A DNA stretch of 64,000 nucleotides. Source: Bryobacteraceae bacterium (GTDB lineage Bacteria; Acidobacteriota; Terriglobia; Bryobacterales; Bryobacteraceae). Positions within the stretch are counted from its first letter, which is position 1. The number at the start of each line of letters is the position of its first letter. The notes under the pieces are model-generated. The model was not told the DNA's origin. It saw nothing but the letters and a program-made list of their open reading frames with translations, and made no database searches. Below, piece after piece: positions 1 through 8,928 of this stretch. The position numbers and the translations under genes were made by a program. The DNA is taken from assembly GCA_029975915.1 (NCBI GenBank), contig JARKOC010000410.1, positions 22,823 to 86,822 on the forward strand, in the 5' to 3' direction.

Positions 1-1326
1 CGGCGTTACCCCAGCAGTTGGTTTTGCCGGCGCCGGGCTGGTGGATTGGAGGGTTGGGGACTCTGTCCGTTCAGCCTTAGCGGTCTCCGAGAGGAACGCT
101 CCGCGGACGTTCATCTGATAGACCGTCGCCGCGGTCAGCATCAGCATGTACGGGAAGTCGTAGGCGACGCGCGACAGAAAAACGGAGCCGATTGAGTATC
201 CGGAAAGTGAAATCCAGAGAGCGTCGCACCACCCGGCCACCTCCGGGTCGAACGACCTGAGTCTTCGGGCGTGTTTGCGCAACCAGAAGATGCTTCCGAA
301 AAGTAAAGCAGCGTAGCTGATCAATGCCGGGTATCCCGAGTCAGCGAGGATTTGGAGATAAGTGTTGTGGACGACCAGATTTGAGTGGCTAAAGCTCTCT
401 CTGATGTAGCTGCCGGCGACCAGCCTGTAGTTGTCGCCGCCAAAACCGACACCAAAAAGCGGGTAGTGCTGGCTGACCCGGAATGCGGCTTTCCAGAAGG
501 CGAGGCGGCCAGCGGCAGACTCGTCTTGCTCGTAGTTGGAAAGCGTCGACATCCGCTTTACGAGCGAATCGCGTACCAGCCAAACGCCAGGCAGTGAGAG
601 AACCGCAATTACCACGAAGGTGGCGGCGCGGTGCTTCGACCTCCAGGCGAGCAGTAGAAGCACCGCCGACAACGAGAGAATCCCGCCACGGGAATGGCAC
701 ATGGCCACGGCCGCCAGGGTGGTGAACAAGAGAAGACCGAAGAACAACCTTAACGGAAGATACGTGCACAGACGGATCGAATACCACAGCAAAGGGGTGG
801 ATGTAACAAGCGCCAGCGCCATCAAGTTGTTGTCGTTCAACATGCCGCCGTAGCCTTGCACGAATGTCACGCCCCCAGAAATGATTCCGTAGATGCCCAG
901 CTTGGCGCCCAAGAGGCCGACCGACCCGCCAAGGACGAGCAGAAGAATCCGAAAGTCAATCTTTGAACGGATGAGGAGTGGGATCAGTAGGACAATTACG
1001 CTGAATGTCGCGAAATAAGTGTAAGTGGGGAAGCACAACGCGGTCCGTTGTGCTGTGAGCACGGACAACCCGCTCCAGGCCTGATAGACCAGGAAGAGCC
1101 AGATGAAAGGGTTGCTGACGAGTTCGATCGCTCTCGGGGCGGCGCGGAAGGAACTCAGTAGAGTGACGACCGCCAGCATCATTGAGTAGGGACGTCCCGC
1201 CGAGAAAGCTAGGATGTCAGGCCGGAACAGGGAGAACCAGAGGTATCCGAAGAGGCCGAGTTTGGGCGAGAACAACGCCGCCACGATGAGAACCGCCACC
1301 ACTACCATGAGCAGCGCATCACGCAT
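1..1326 (-). CDS. O-antigen ligase family protein (exosortase-associated O-glycosylation ligase type), 3' end off the window
   Basis: I read 442 codons open to the left edge, so the C-terminus is missing. The protein is a polytopic inner-membrane protein: hydrophobic segments recur from residue 5 to about 400. Family marks are SRGG at 212-215, a GRLAFW...GVGFGG segment at 273-297, and the HN-x-YLQ motif at 320-325, whose His is the hallmark of WaaL/Wzy-type ligases. The N-terminal pattern (SPKLGLFGYLW followed by a polar turn) resembles the O-glycosylation ligases found with exosortase A systems. Expected role is transfer of lipid-linked polysaccharide or oligosaccharide to an acceptor outside the membrane. 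The ATG follows a GGAG. It is the last readable gene of a run of secreted-protein genes. The acceptor cannot be predicted; a plain polysaccharide polymerase is the main alternative. Confidence 0.8.
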   Translation of the reverse strand, partial: MRDALLMVVVAVLIVAALFSPKLGLFGYLWFSLFRPDILAFSAGRPYSMMLAVVTLLSSFRAAPRAIELVSNPFIWLFLVYQAWSGLSVLTAQRTALCFPTYTYFATFSVIVLLIPLLIRSKIDFRILLLVLGGSVGLLGAKLGIYGIISGGVTFVQGYGGMLNDNNLMALALVTSTPLLWYSIRLCTYLPLRLFFGLLLFTTLAAVAMCHSRGGILSLSAVLLLLAWRSKHRAATFVVIAVLSLPGVWLVRDSLVKRMSTLSNYEQDESAAGRLAFWKAAFRVSQHYPLFGVGFGGDNYRLVAGSYIRESFSHSNLVVHNTYLQILADSGYPALISYAALLFGSIFWLRKHARRLRSFDPEVAGWCDALWISLSGYSIGSVFLSRVAYDFPYMLMLTAATVYQMNVRGAFLSETAKAERTESPTLQSTSPAPAKPTAGVTP

Positions 1327-1463
1327 GTTTGGTTCTCATCTCCGAAAGCATCGAATCAAGCCGGGCCTTGGCGTTCGTCCACATTATCTCACTGCGGTTT
1401 CAGAATCCGTCCGAGTGAGTGGCGCCTCTGCATGCGCTCCGCTGTCTGAAACAGCACTTGGGT

Positions 1464-4388
1464 TCAATTTGTGACGAGGACGGTGCCCGAAACTCTTGCC
1501 GTGCCGCACGTGATTCTGTAGTGGTGGAGGCCAGGGCTAAGCCCTGCGGTCTGGTATCGTTGCGAACGGCCAGGAGCGGTAGCCAGGTCATCAACGGCAT
1601 CACCGCTGCCTGATGGCGGGGTGACACCCAGATAGACCCGGCATGCGGCGGCAGATGGCGCGGTCCATCGCAACAAAACTGACCCTCCCACACCCGAGAC
1701 CTGAACATTGCTGATCGATTCCCGCGGGACAAAGGCCCAGAGCGGATTGCTGGAGTAGTTCTGATGTGGCAACGAGCCTTGGAACACATGATACGCCGCG
1801 CCTGGAGAGTACGCGCCGACTTTATCGGCATCGTGCATCATGGCCATCGCGGCTCTGGCCAAGACCGGATATCCGCCATTGAACTCCATCGAATAGGTCA
1901 TCCAAGGTCCGGGCAACCATTCGACAGGGGACCCGGCAGGGTGGGATGCGGGCTGAGAGCCCCAGACTCCGCGCCCTGCGATTGAGATCGTGGTCTTGCC
2001 CGGTGAGGGGCTGTTCAGCGTGTAGGCGCCAGAAAGCCGGACATACTCCGAGCCAATTTTCATCCAGGACATGTGAAGCCAGTTGTCGCCCGTCGATCGG
2101 ATTTCCGTGGAATCGATGACCAGCGTGGTCTGGGCGGATGTCATGTCCTCGCCGAGGGTATAGTTCGCCGCCCACGACGCGGCGCAGTCCTCGAACGAGG
2201 TGCAAACCGCCCCGGTGCCGCCGTAGCCCCAGTCCGTATCACGAAGAAGATACATTGACTTCGCGCTGGACAGCGCCCGGCCGGCGAAGTGAGCCGCGTG
2301 GGCGTCGCGAATATGCTTGAACAGCGGTTGCCCGCCGGCATCCAGAAAGGCCCCCGATGAAGCGATCCAACCCCAGGAAACGCCAAGATAGCTTTGCCAG
2401 TAACCGGTTCCCCGCCTCGCTCCGGGCACCCATCCATCCGAAGAGGAGGTTGGCAGATATCCTGCCGTGGCGACACGCAGTGGATTCGCGGCTAGCAACC
2501 CGCCCGGCGCGTTGATCCACCAATAGCGTCCGGCGCACCAGAGATCGTAGGAATCCGAAGCCGTCGCGGCGTCAGATCTGACGTATGACGCGCATGTTGG
2601 GTCGGCCGGGGGGTGTGCTCCGTCAGCCAATAGCATTACCCCTTCGGTGAACCTCGCGTTGTTAACGAGTTTTTCCCGAAAATACTGTTTTTCGATCTCT
2701 CCGTCCGGGGTTAGGATGGCAGCCCAGGCGATGTTCCGGAGAGCCCAGGCAGTTTCACGCAGGGCGGCGTCGTAGTAGAAGATCCCCCAACGTTGATGGC
2801 GGCAGTACTCAGCGTTGGTGCAGGAGTTTTCCGTGGCCAGCATGTAGGCCGCTTCCATCTGAACGCCTGTGAGGTAGTAGTGGTAGCCGGTCAGGAACGC
2901 AGGAATCGAATAGAACGATGGCGCGTGGGAGTTGTAGTTCGTTGAGCCGTAAGCGGTCCAGCCGCCGGTGTTCGCGCCCATTTCGTAGCCGCCGCGTCCG
3001 TCACATGGCTCGATTGTGCAAACAGGCGGCATATATGTGCGCTCGGTTGTTCCACCGGCGTTCCAGGATGGGCGGGCGTTGATGCTGCCGACGCGTCCGA
3101 ACGCGTCCGACGTGTCCTGAATCGAAAAGAATGTGAGGCCGGTTGCTGTCTCGAAGTAATGAATCGGCGCATGACCGCCTGCATCTGCATTGCCTATCAC
3201 CGTTTTGTCCCAAATCTCCAACTTCTTGGCCACCGTGAGGCCGTCGTGGCCCATGAGGTAGAGATAATTCAGGTACCAACGCGCGATGAGTGCAATCTCC
3301 CCCCTTGCTCCGGTAGTGCCGACCGATTTCCTCCAGTTCGCGCAGAATGCTGAATTGCTGCACCATTGCGGCTCATCCGGACCAAGATTCGCGTTGTAGC
3401 TGCCAATCGTGGCATCGGCGAGAGTGTTCGCCACGGGTAGCGAGTAGTCATAAGGCCCGATGAGTTTCGTGTGGATGAGATACCGGAAGTTGAAGTCGAT
3501 GACGACGGCGCCCGGAGCCGTTCCGCTCCAGGTCAACTTGTGCCGGCGCGACCTCGGATGAAACACCTTGCCGGTCACGCCGTAAGCAGTGTCTCCTTCA
3601 GACAAACCCGTTTTGAGAACGAGATCGATCGGATTGAATTTCTGATACCTGGTCGTCGAGGCGTTCCACAATTGAGCATCCACTTCAACGCCATTCCATG
3701 CTGTGAGGGGCCCGGGTCCATCTGGATCGGGGTAGAACCTCAATTCGTAAACGGGATGGATCGACTTGTACATATCTGCGACCGGCGCAGTCCAAGATGA
3801 AGTGCCGCTGTCGTAGGTCCAGCCAAAATCGAAGGCTAGCGAGGTGGACCGGTCCTCAACAATGACCCCGGAGACCACCGGGCCTCGCAATTGGTATCGC
3901 CATGCACCTGCGTTCAGCATTGCTCTGGCCGAAGCCGAGGACTGAATTGAGTTGATGGTCCCATACCAGGTCGCCGACCAGGAACCGCTCCCACCGCCCG
4001 TGTCGAAGCCAAGCATCTGCGCCTGGTTCAACGCGGCCGCCTGACACGTGGCCAAATCACCCAGGTGACAGGGTTTAGGATCGGCGATGAAATCCACATT
4101 CGCGGAGCCGTTCGCCGGAAGATCCAACCGGAAGCTGACATACGCCATTTGGACGCTGCCATCCGGCCATGTGGTTTTGATGTCAACTTGCCACGCTCCG
4201 GCAACGATGCCGCCCAGCCGGGGCTTGGGGTAGGAGCCTGCTGGAAATTCGCCTTGGGCGAAGGAACGGTACACGGTCATCGGACGGGCGATCTGAACGG
4301 CCCCGCTGGCCTCGTGAATCGTAATGCTATTGTCGAGCGCCGATGCCGGCAGGCAGAGCAATGCCGCCAAAATTGCTTTCTTGTTCAC
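1464..4388 (-). CDS. Large secreted protein of unknown function with C-terminal FN3-like domain (974 aa)
   Basis: The start is set at a GTG (4388) preceded at short range by GGGGAGGGG; it gives a clean signal peptide (NKK, then AILAALLCLPASA). An in-frame ATG lies 14 codons upstream (4430) but would put charged residues before the signal. About 350 N-terminal residues look beta-rich; the middle (about 360-760) is rich in Trp and Tyr and in helices with paired aromatic residues, as in alpha/alpha-barrel polysaccharide lyases, but I see no diagnostic catalytic motif. The last 85 residues read as a fibronectin type III module. Cysteines are frequent, consistent with an exported, disulfide-bonded protein. 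No PEP-CTERM tail is visible. I do not recognise the family; polysaccharide binding or cleavage is only an inference from context. Confidence 0.8.
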   Translation of the reverse strand: MNKKAILAALLCLPASALDNSITIHEASGAVQIARPMTVYRSFAQGEFPAGSYPKPRLGGIVAGAWQVDIKTTWPDGSVQMAYVSFRLDLPANGSANVDFIADPKPCHLGDLATCQAAALNQAQMLGFDTGGGSGSWSATWYGTINSIQSSASARAMLNAGAWRYQLRGPVVSGVIVEDRSTSLAFDFGWTYDSGTSSWTAPVADMYKSIHPVYELRFYPDPDGPGPLTAWNGVEVDAQLWNASTTRYQKFNPIDLVLKTGLSEGDTAYGVTGKVFHPRSRRHKLTWSGTAPGAVVIDFNFRYLIHTKLIGPYDYSLPVANTLADATIGSYNANLGPDEPQWCSNSAFCANWRKSVGTTGARGEIALIARWYLNYLYLMGHDGLTVAKKLEIWDKTVIGNADAGGHAPIHYFETATGLTFFSIQDTSDAFGRVGSINARPSWNAGGTTERTYMPPVCTIEPCDGRGGYEMGANTGGWTAYGSTNYNSHAPSFYSIPAFLTGYHYYLTGVQMEAAYMLATENSCTNAEYCRHQRWGIFYYDAALRETAWALRNIAWAAILTPDGEIEKQYFREKLVNNARFTEGVMLLADGAHPPADPTCASYVRSDAATASDSYDLWCAGRYWWINAPGGLLAANPLRVATAGYLPTSSSDGWVPGARRGTGYWQSYLGVSWGWIASSGAFLDAGGQPLFKHIRDAHAAHFAGRALSSAKSMYLLRDTDWGYGGTGAVCTSFEDCAASWAANYTLGEDMTSAQTTLVIDSTEIRSTGDNWLHMSWMKIGSEYVRLSGAYTLNSPSPGKTTISIAGRGVWGSQPASHPAGSPVEWLPGPWMTYSMEFNGGYPVLARAAMAMMHDADKVGAYSPGAAYHVFQGSLPHQNYSSNPLWAFVPRESISNVQVSGVGGSVLLRWTAPSAAACRVYLGVTPPSGSGDAVDDLATAPGRSQRYQTAGLSPGLHHYRITCGTARVSGTVLVTN

Positions 4389-4488
4389 ATCCCCTCCCCA
4401 ACGCGTGAATTGCACATGATCGGCCCACATGCGGACCAGTCGCTCCCGCCAAGTGATGTCGCCACGGCCGTGTATGGTTGAATCAGCT

Positions 4489-5667
4489 TCATCTCATGCT
4501 CCAGCGTGACATCGCCACCACTGACCGTTTCCTCGAGGGCGTGGGCGCCTGCTCAACGCCAACTGAGTAAAAAGAGGCTGGGTCATTTTGGTTGTTGTAC
4601 TCCGCCAGGATCCAATCCGCTGAGCGTGCGACACCCGACACTCTCGCTTCGTCGATTGTGGCTTCGGCGTTGTAGTAGGTCTCCTCGGTGTTCTGCGAAC
4701 CAAGCCAGAACTTGGCAGTGCTGTCGTAGATCGCCGGCATGACGCCCGTGGTCCTAGTTGCTTCTAATTGCCCGTCAACATAAAGGACCATGCCGGCTCC
4801 CGGATTGAACACCATTACTGCGTGGCGCCAGGCGCCGTTGGCCCGGTCCGCGCTACCGGTCACCAGGGTCGATGAGGAACCGTCGGCGTATTGTCCATTC
4901 GCGGAGACCAGCCCGGAGACCCGCCCCGTGCTCTGATCGATGCCCAGACAATAGCTACGCATGTTGGAATAGCCAGAGTAGTTGGCCCACTTGCAGAGCA
5001 ACCCCTCCCGGGCTGCGGGTGGATTGTTCACCATCCGGAACCAAATGGATGTCGTCAAGCTCCCGGTGATCGACAATGAAGCGTTATCGAGCCTTTCCAG
5101 ACGGTCGTTCACCCCATCCAGGTCGATAGCGGCGCCGACTTTGCCGGCCACCAGATTGTTGCTGGTCATGGAGCCGACTGACGTTAGATGGTTGCCGTAA
5201 GAGGTGGAGTCAAGCAACTGTGGCCCAGTCCCAGCGGGATCTTGTGCAAGATGCCAGACTCCTCTGAATCCAGCATCCCAAACCTGAGTTGGGTCGGCCT
5301 GGCTGGCCGAGATCGAGCTATTGCCATATGCGATGTAGATGACTGTGTCGGCCGTGTGCAGGAGCCAAGGGACTTTCACCCAGTAGATCACCTCTCCTGT
5401 GGCTGCATCGTACTTTTCCACTTCATGCTTCAGCGGACTCCCCAGCGTGTTGTCAGCAAAGAATGCCACATCAAAGCCATTGGGATTCTGGACCTTCCCG
5501 CCGTGGGAAACCGTCGCAAGCCAGGGATATGTTCCGGCGACAAGCACTGGGAAGTCGGCGTGTGTCGATGCGCCCACTTTAGTGTGGTTGATCGTAATCG
5601 GCCTGATGTAGGTGTAACCACCCCAAACGGGCGCCATGAGCAAAGCGAGAATCACCGCGTATCTCAT
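4489..5667 (-). CDS. Secreted DUF2341 and LamG-like (concanavalin fold) protein
   Basis: This 392-aa protein begins with a signal peptide (MRYAVILALLMAPVWG). Residues about 18-130 match the DUF2341 pattern (YRPITI, FPVLV, FDVAFF, LKHEVEKYD, IYWVKVP, IYIAYGN). Residues about 140-370 look like a LamG/concanavalin-type beta-sandwich: GVWHLAQ, LDGVNDRLE, SIWFRM, WRHAVMVFN, LYVDG and a final IDEARVSGVARS strand. Such pairs are common in large exported adhesion or carbohydrate-binding proteins. The stop is 3 bp before the next gene upstream in the operon (5671), so the two are probably co-translated. The Arg/Ser-rich tail (RKRSVVAMSRWSMR) follows the last strand. Confidence 0.88.
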   Translation of the reverse strand: MRYAVILALLMAPVWGGYTYIRPITINHTKVGASTHADFPVLVAGTYPWLATVSHGGKVQNPNGFDVAFFADNTLGSPLKHEVEKYDAATGEVIYWVKVPWLLHTADTVIYIAYGNSSISASQADPTQVWDAGFRGVWHLAQDPAGTGPQLLDSTSYGNHLTSVGSMTSNNLVAGKVGAAIDLDGVNDRLERLDNASLSITGSLTTSIWFRMVNNPPAAREGLLCKWANYSGYSNMRSYCLGIDQSTGRVSGLVSANGQYADGSSSTLVTGSADRANGAWRHAVMVFNPGAGMVLYVDGQLEATRTTGVMPAIYDSTAKFWLGSQNTEETYYNAEATIDEARVSGVARSADWILAEYNNQNDPASFYSVGVEQAPTPSRKRSVVAMSRWSMR

Positions 5668-5670
5668 AGC

Positions 5671-6258
5671 TCAGTCCACCGTGTATTCGACGAATACCCG
5701 CAGCGTGTCCGGCGTGCCGTTGATCATTGGAATTGTCAGGGCAAGCGGAGCGCGAGCGGCGATTGTGGCCTTGGAGAATATAGTCGTATACGCCTCGCCC
5801 GCATCACACACCAGTGCGGTGCCCAGAAGAGGTGTTCCCGCGCTGTCTGGAGCCGCTGCGCTCCGCTCTTCCAGATTGATACTCACGGAGGTCGCGCCCC
5901 TCACCGAGCAAGCCACCCTCAAGATCGTCACCGGAGCTGTAAAGATCACTTGCACTCTGCCAGAATCGCCCATGACGGGATCCATCAATGTGATCGACTT
6001 GACTTCGGGCCCGCTCGCCTGCCTCCAGCTGTTCTCACCAGCGCATAGGTACAGATTCCTGCCCGCCACCGCACTTGTTTTGAAGAACATCTCGCCAGCC
6101 GCGCACGTGGCCGGCAGTACTGCGCCCGCTGCGACCGGTTTTGTCGCTGTTGCCCCGGACGCATCCCAGGAACCGGTAATCGCCCGATTGCCATTGATCA
6201 CGGTTTGCCCGGACGCAAGTCCACTCAGGGCCATAACTGCCACAATGAGCCGTCTCAT
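5671..6258 (-). CDS. Small secreted protein, unknown function (195 aa)
   Basis: The ATG at 6258 has a near-perfect AAAGGAGG ribosome binding site, which decides it over upstream readings in the same frame; those are out-of-frame shadows of the preceding gene. The N-terminus MRRLIVAVMALSGLASG is a signal peptide. A central C-AAGEMFFKTSAV...LYLC segment resembles a short Cys-paired module seen in other exported acidobacterial proteins, followed by a beta-rich C-terminal half. It sits 11 bp after the tail-fibre-like gene and 3 bp before the DUF2341 gene, so one transcript is likely. I cannot name a family. Confidence 0.75.
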   Translation of the reverse strand: MRRLIVAVMALSGLASGQTVINGNRAITGSWDASGATATKPVAAGAVLPATCAAGEMFFKTSAVAGRNLYLCAGENSWRQASGPEVKSITLMDPVMGDSGRVQVIFTAPVTILRVACSVRGATSVSINLEERSAAAPDSAGTPLLGTALVCDAGEAYTTIFSKATIAARAPLALTIPMINGTPDTLRVFVEYTVD

Positions 6259-6269
6259 CTCTACCTCCT

Positions 6270-7574
6270 TTAGAATGTCCTCAAAACCGTCGCCCTGAAT
6301 GTCCGCCCATCCGGCCCGGCTACGTCGGCGCTGGTCGCGTTGCAGAGACGCACAACCACAGTCTGTGCCGCGCTGACATACATCGTCCCGGTCAAGCCCG
6401 AGGCCATATCGGGGGGCCACCCAGCGGCGATCGCATCGCCTGGCATCACGCCAGCCATGGTGAATGCGAGCTCCGAGCAACTCTGCGATCCTATCAGCCC
6501 GCCGCTGCCCCAGCCGGTCAGTGACGCAGCCGCGCTCAAGAAACTCGGCACCGTCGCGGGATCGACGCTGATTGTGGCCCCACTGACCACGATGCCCTGT
6601 CCGCCAACCGGCGTCAGAGCCGCATCGTCGCAGCCAGCCCATTCCACGTCGGAGCCGCTCGCTCCCACTTTCAGGCACTTGCCAATCTTGCCGGCGTAAG
6701 CGGGAAGGAGATTGGATCGCGCGGCCAGCGCAGTTGCCGCCCCGGTGCCGCCTTGAGTGATGCCCACGGTTCCGGAAATTTGACTGAAGTTGTAGTCGCC
6801 CGCCTGTGACACGATCATTCCGGTCCTGCCAAAGACGCTCGATACCGATCCAGCCGAGCAATTCGAACCGGCGCTCTCAAGCCGGGTCCCGTCGGCCGAA
6901 ACCTGGACGCACCGGCCGGCGGTCCAGGCCGTTTGATTTGTTCCTCCCTGGCCGAGACCCGCCACTCCGGCGATTTGGGTGAAGGTGTAGTCGTCAGTTT
7001 GTGCCGTGATCTTGCCCGTCCGCCCAAATACGCTTTCCACCGCGCCGCCTGTCCCGCCGCTTCCAGTGCCGCTGACGATGCACCGGCCCGTCTGCGCTAC
7101 TGCGAATGTCACCACCACCGTGTTCGCATCGGGGATGAAGACTCCACCGGGTTCAATCCTGGAATCCAGTTCGTCAAAACAATCCACCAGAACGTTTCGG
7201 GTGCCGAGGTTATGGATCAGTGTAGCGTTTGTGGCCGCAACCAGCGGCTGTGAGTAGTTCTCCCGCCCGCCGCAAGGCCCGCCCGATGAGATCAAATTGC
7301 CCGAGGCGTCATACTGCGCGCACTCACCGATGCTGGTCGCTCCCCCGCCGAATGTCTGGAGCACTGAGCCGCTACCGCTTTTGCCCGTTACGCCCTCGAT
7401 CTGTCCGATACCATGTGTGTGTATCTCGGCCGCGGCGCCCAGCTTCGCTCTTGCACCTGCCGCAGTCGCCGACCCTGTTCCGCCCTGCTCAACCCTTACT
7501 ACCGTTTGTGCAAGTAGAGGGAGTAGGCTGATCCAGCAAGCCAGCGCGCGGCTGGCCGTCCTTCTGAGTGCCAT
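6270..7574 (-). CDS. Secreted tail-fibre-like repeat protein (434 aa)
   Basis: A signal peptide (residues 1-22) is followed by modules typical of phage tail fibres and similar beta-helical or trimeric stalks. QGGTG-type boxes occur near residues 30, 210 and 275, and the unit SVFGRTG-x-I-x(5)-DY-x-F-x-Q-I occurs twice (about 180 and 245). The segment IHTHGIGQIEGVTG near residue 52 has the same style. The C-terminal 100 residues form a separate beta-rich part with a Cys pair (SQSCSEL and RLCNAT). It is the first gene of the minus-strand run ending in the O-antigen-ligase-type gene. A surface stalk or adhesin is the most natural reading, but a phage origin cannot be shown since no other phage gene is nearby. 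Confidence 0.8.
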   Translation of the reverse strand: MALRRTASRALACWISLLPLLAQTVVRVEQGGTGSATAAGARAKLGAAAEIHTHGIGQIEGVTGKSGSGSVLQTFGGGATSIGECAQYDASGNLISSGGPCGGRENYSQPLVAATNATLIHNLGTRNVLVDCFDELDSRIEPGGVFIPDANTVVVTFAVAQTGRCIVSGTGSGGTGGAVESVFGRTGKITAQTDDYTFTQIAGVAGLGQGGTNQTAWTAGRCVQVSADGTRLESAGSNCSAGSVSSVFGRTGMIVSQAGDYNFSQISGTVGITQGGTGAATALAARSNLLPAYAGKIGKCLKVGASGSDVEWAGCDDAALTPVGGQGIVVSGATISVDPATVPSFLSAAASLTGWGSGGLIGSQSCSELAFTMAGVMPGDAIAAGWPPDMASGLTGTMYVSAAQTVVVRLCNATSADVAGPDGRTFRATVLRTF

Positions 7575-7600
7575 TTGCTCTTCACTCCAGTTCGTAATGC

Positions 7601-7634
7601 GGAGGTCGGTTTCAGACCTCCACTCGTTCTGAGT
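7601..7634. other. Two adjacent hairpins in the leader of the secreted-protein operon
   Basis: GGAGGTC (7601-7607) pairs perfectly with GACCTCC (7615-7621) across a 7-nt loop, followed directly by ACTC/GAGT (7622-7634). They lie 27 nt upstream of the 7574 start codon in a 189-bp gene-free stretch, with no T-tract. They could be a transcript leader structure or a repeat-family hairpin. Confidence 0.4.
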
Positions 7635-7763
7635 GAAATGAATGCCCTCCGCAAACTTTGAAGCGCAGCCCTCTAAGTCATTGCAAGGGAAGAGAATATG
7701 TTTTCTCTGTCGGCGTGATTACCCTGAGGTCCGGTCGCTTCAGGCAAGTGATCGCTGTGGATG

Positions 7764-8834
7764 CTAACGGGCGCGCGAATCAGCAGCGCCTCTACTCCAC
7801 TCCTGGTAAAGCCGCCTCAGGACCGCAATCTTGGCCGGATCCTCCGCCACTGCTCGAGTCGTGAACATCATGATGCCGTCTGCCCCTGCGGAGATCCCAT
7901 TCTTCATTACCGCCTCGAACTCGTCCGCCGGAATCCGGTCCGGCTCACCATGGGCCTGGACGATCGGCCAGACTTTCTTCGGATTCGCCAGACGGGAAAG
8001 CCAGCCGACGTACTCTGCCACCCAATCAGGGGATCGCCCCATCCGTTTGTGGTAGACCATCGGCGATAGGACATCAAATAGTGGACTCAGCCGCTTCAGA
8101 TTCAGCCCAAGGATCCGTTCCCTCGCGCCATCGAATTCCTCGTCCGTCCATGGGCAGTGGTACAAGCCCACCAGCGCTCCTGGACGCTTGTTCTTAACGA
8201 TCCCCCGGAGTTCGCGGGCCCAGTCCTCCAGCACCTGCGTACGCCACTGGCGCCATTGCTTCTCGTGCTTCGACAGGATGATTGCCGACGCTTCAGCGGC
8301 ATCGAGTGACGGCAACTTGACGCCTGAGAATGCTTGGAAAGCTCGCAGGCACGAGGCGTTGAAGCATGTCTCCGGCAGAATCGGATTCGGATCTTCGAAT
8401 TGGGCATGCCAGTGGAAGTAGTCCAACCACACGCCGGCAAGGTCGAACCGGTCGAGCAGCGTCTCCAGTTGTCTCTGGCGGTAACTTCGGAAGCCCGGAT
8501 CAGTCGGGCAAACCCCCATGAACCATGTCGCGGCGGGCGACCGCTCGCCCTTCTCATTGATCGGCCACGCCTCAGGATGCTTCTCGACATACCCCTTGCC
8601 ATTCAACGTCGCGAACTCGGCATAGACCTTAGCTCCTTCGGTTCCGGCGCGCTCCATCAAGGATTCCTGAATAGAGCCTCCATGGACAAAGACGGCATTG
8701 ATCCCCGCTTCGTCCAGCCTGAGGCCCGCAGCCCAAAGCGGCCTGGGGTCTGAGTACACACCTCTATGTGTGACGATCTGGGCGATGGTGATCGTCGGGA
8801 GCAACACTAGGATGAAGGCTGGACTAAGTCTCAT
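7764..8834 (-). CDS. Secreted glycoside-hydrolase-like TIM-barrel protein (356 aa)
   Basis: The start chosen is the ATG at 8834 opening a signal peptide (MRLSPAFILVLLPTITIAQ); an ATG three codons upstream (8843) is equally possible, and the longer open frame has no signal character. The mature protein has barrel-like alternation with strands ending in acidic residues: GINAVFVHG, GAKVYAEFATL, GVWLDYFHWHAQF, ALVGLYHCPW, VLSPMVYHKR, WPIVQAHGEP and DGIMMFTTRA. GVWLDYFHW is the pattern of putative glycoside hydrolases of the DUF4015/GHL type, where the Asp after the strand is functional. Substrate is unknown. No strong ribosome binding site is seen. Confidence 0.75.
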   Translation of the reverse strand: MRLSPAFILVLLPTITIAQIVTHRGVYSDPRPLWAAGLRLDEAGINAVFVHGGSIQESLMERAGTEGAKVYAEFATLNGKGYVEKHPEAWPINEKGERSPAATWFMGVCPTDPGFRSYRQRQLETLLDRFDLAGVWLDYFHWHAQFEDPNPILPETCFNASCLRAFQAFSGVKLPSLDAAEASAIILSKHEKQWRQWRTQVLEDWARELRGIVKNKRPGALVGLYHCPWTDEEFDGARERILGLNLKRLSPLFDVLSPMVYHKRMGRSPDWVAEYVGWLSRLANPKKVWPIVQAHGEPDRIPADEFEAVMKNGISAGADGIMMFTTRAVAEDPAKIAVLRRLYQEWSRGAADSRAR

Positions 8835-8928
8835 AATGCACATACTAAGGCTTCGACAACCTTCCGGATACACAGATCCCGCCGTGCCGGGTCTGGGCCC
8901 GGCAGCCGGCGGGAGACTGGATCGCGCA

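Noticed and set aside
6259..6861. N-terminal extension of the 195-aa secreted protein (would start at 6861)
   Set aside because: It overlaps the tail-fibre-like gene in another frame, is Arg-rich as shadow frames are, and the ATG at 6258 has an ideal ribosome binding site and signal peptide.
8885..8904. GC hairpin TGCCGGG/CCCGGCA as terminator of the Dabb gene
   Set aside because: No T-tract follows on the minus strand; could be incidental.
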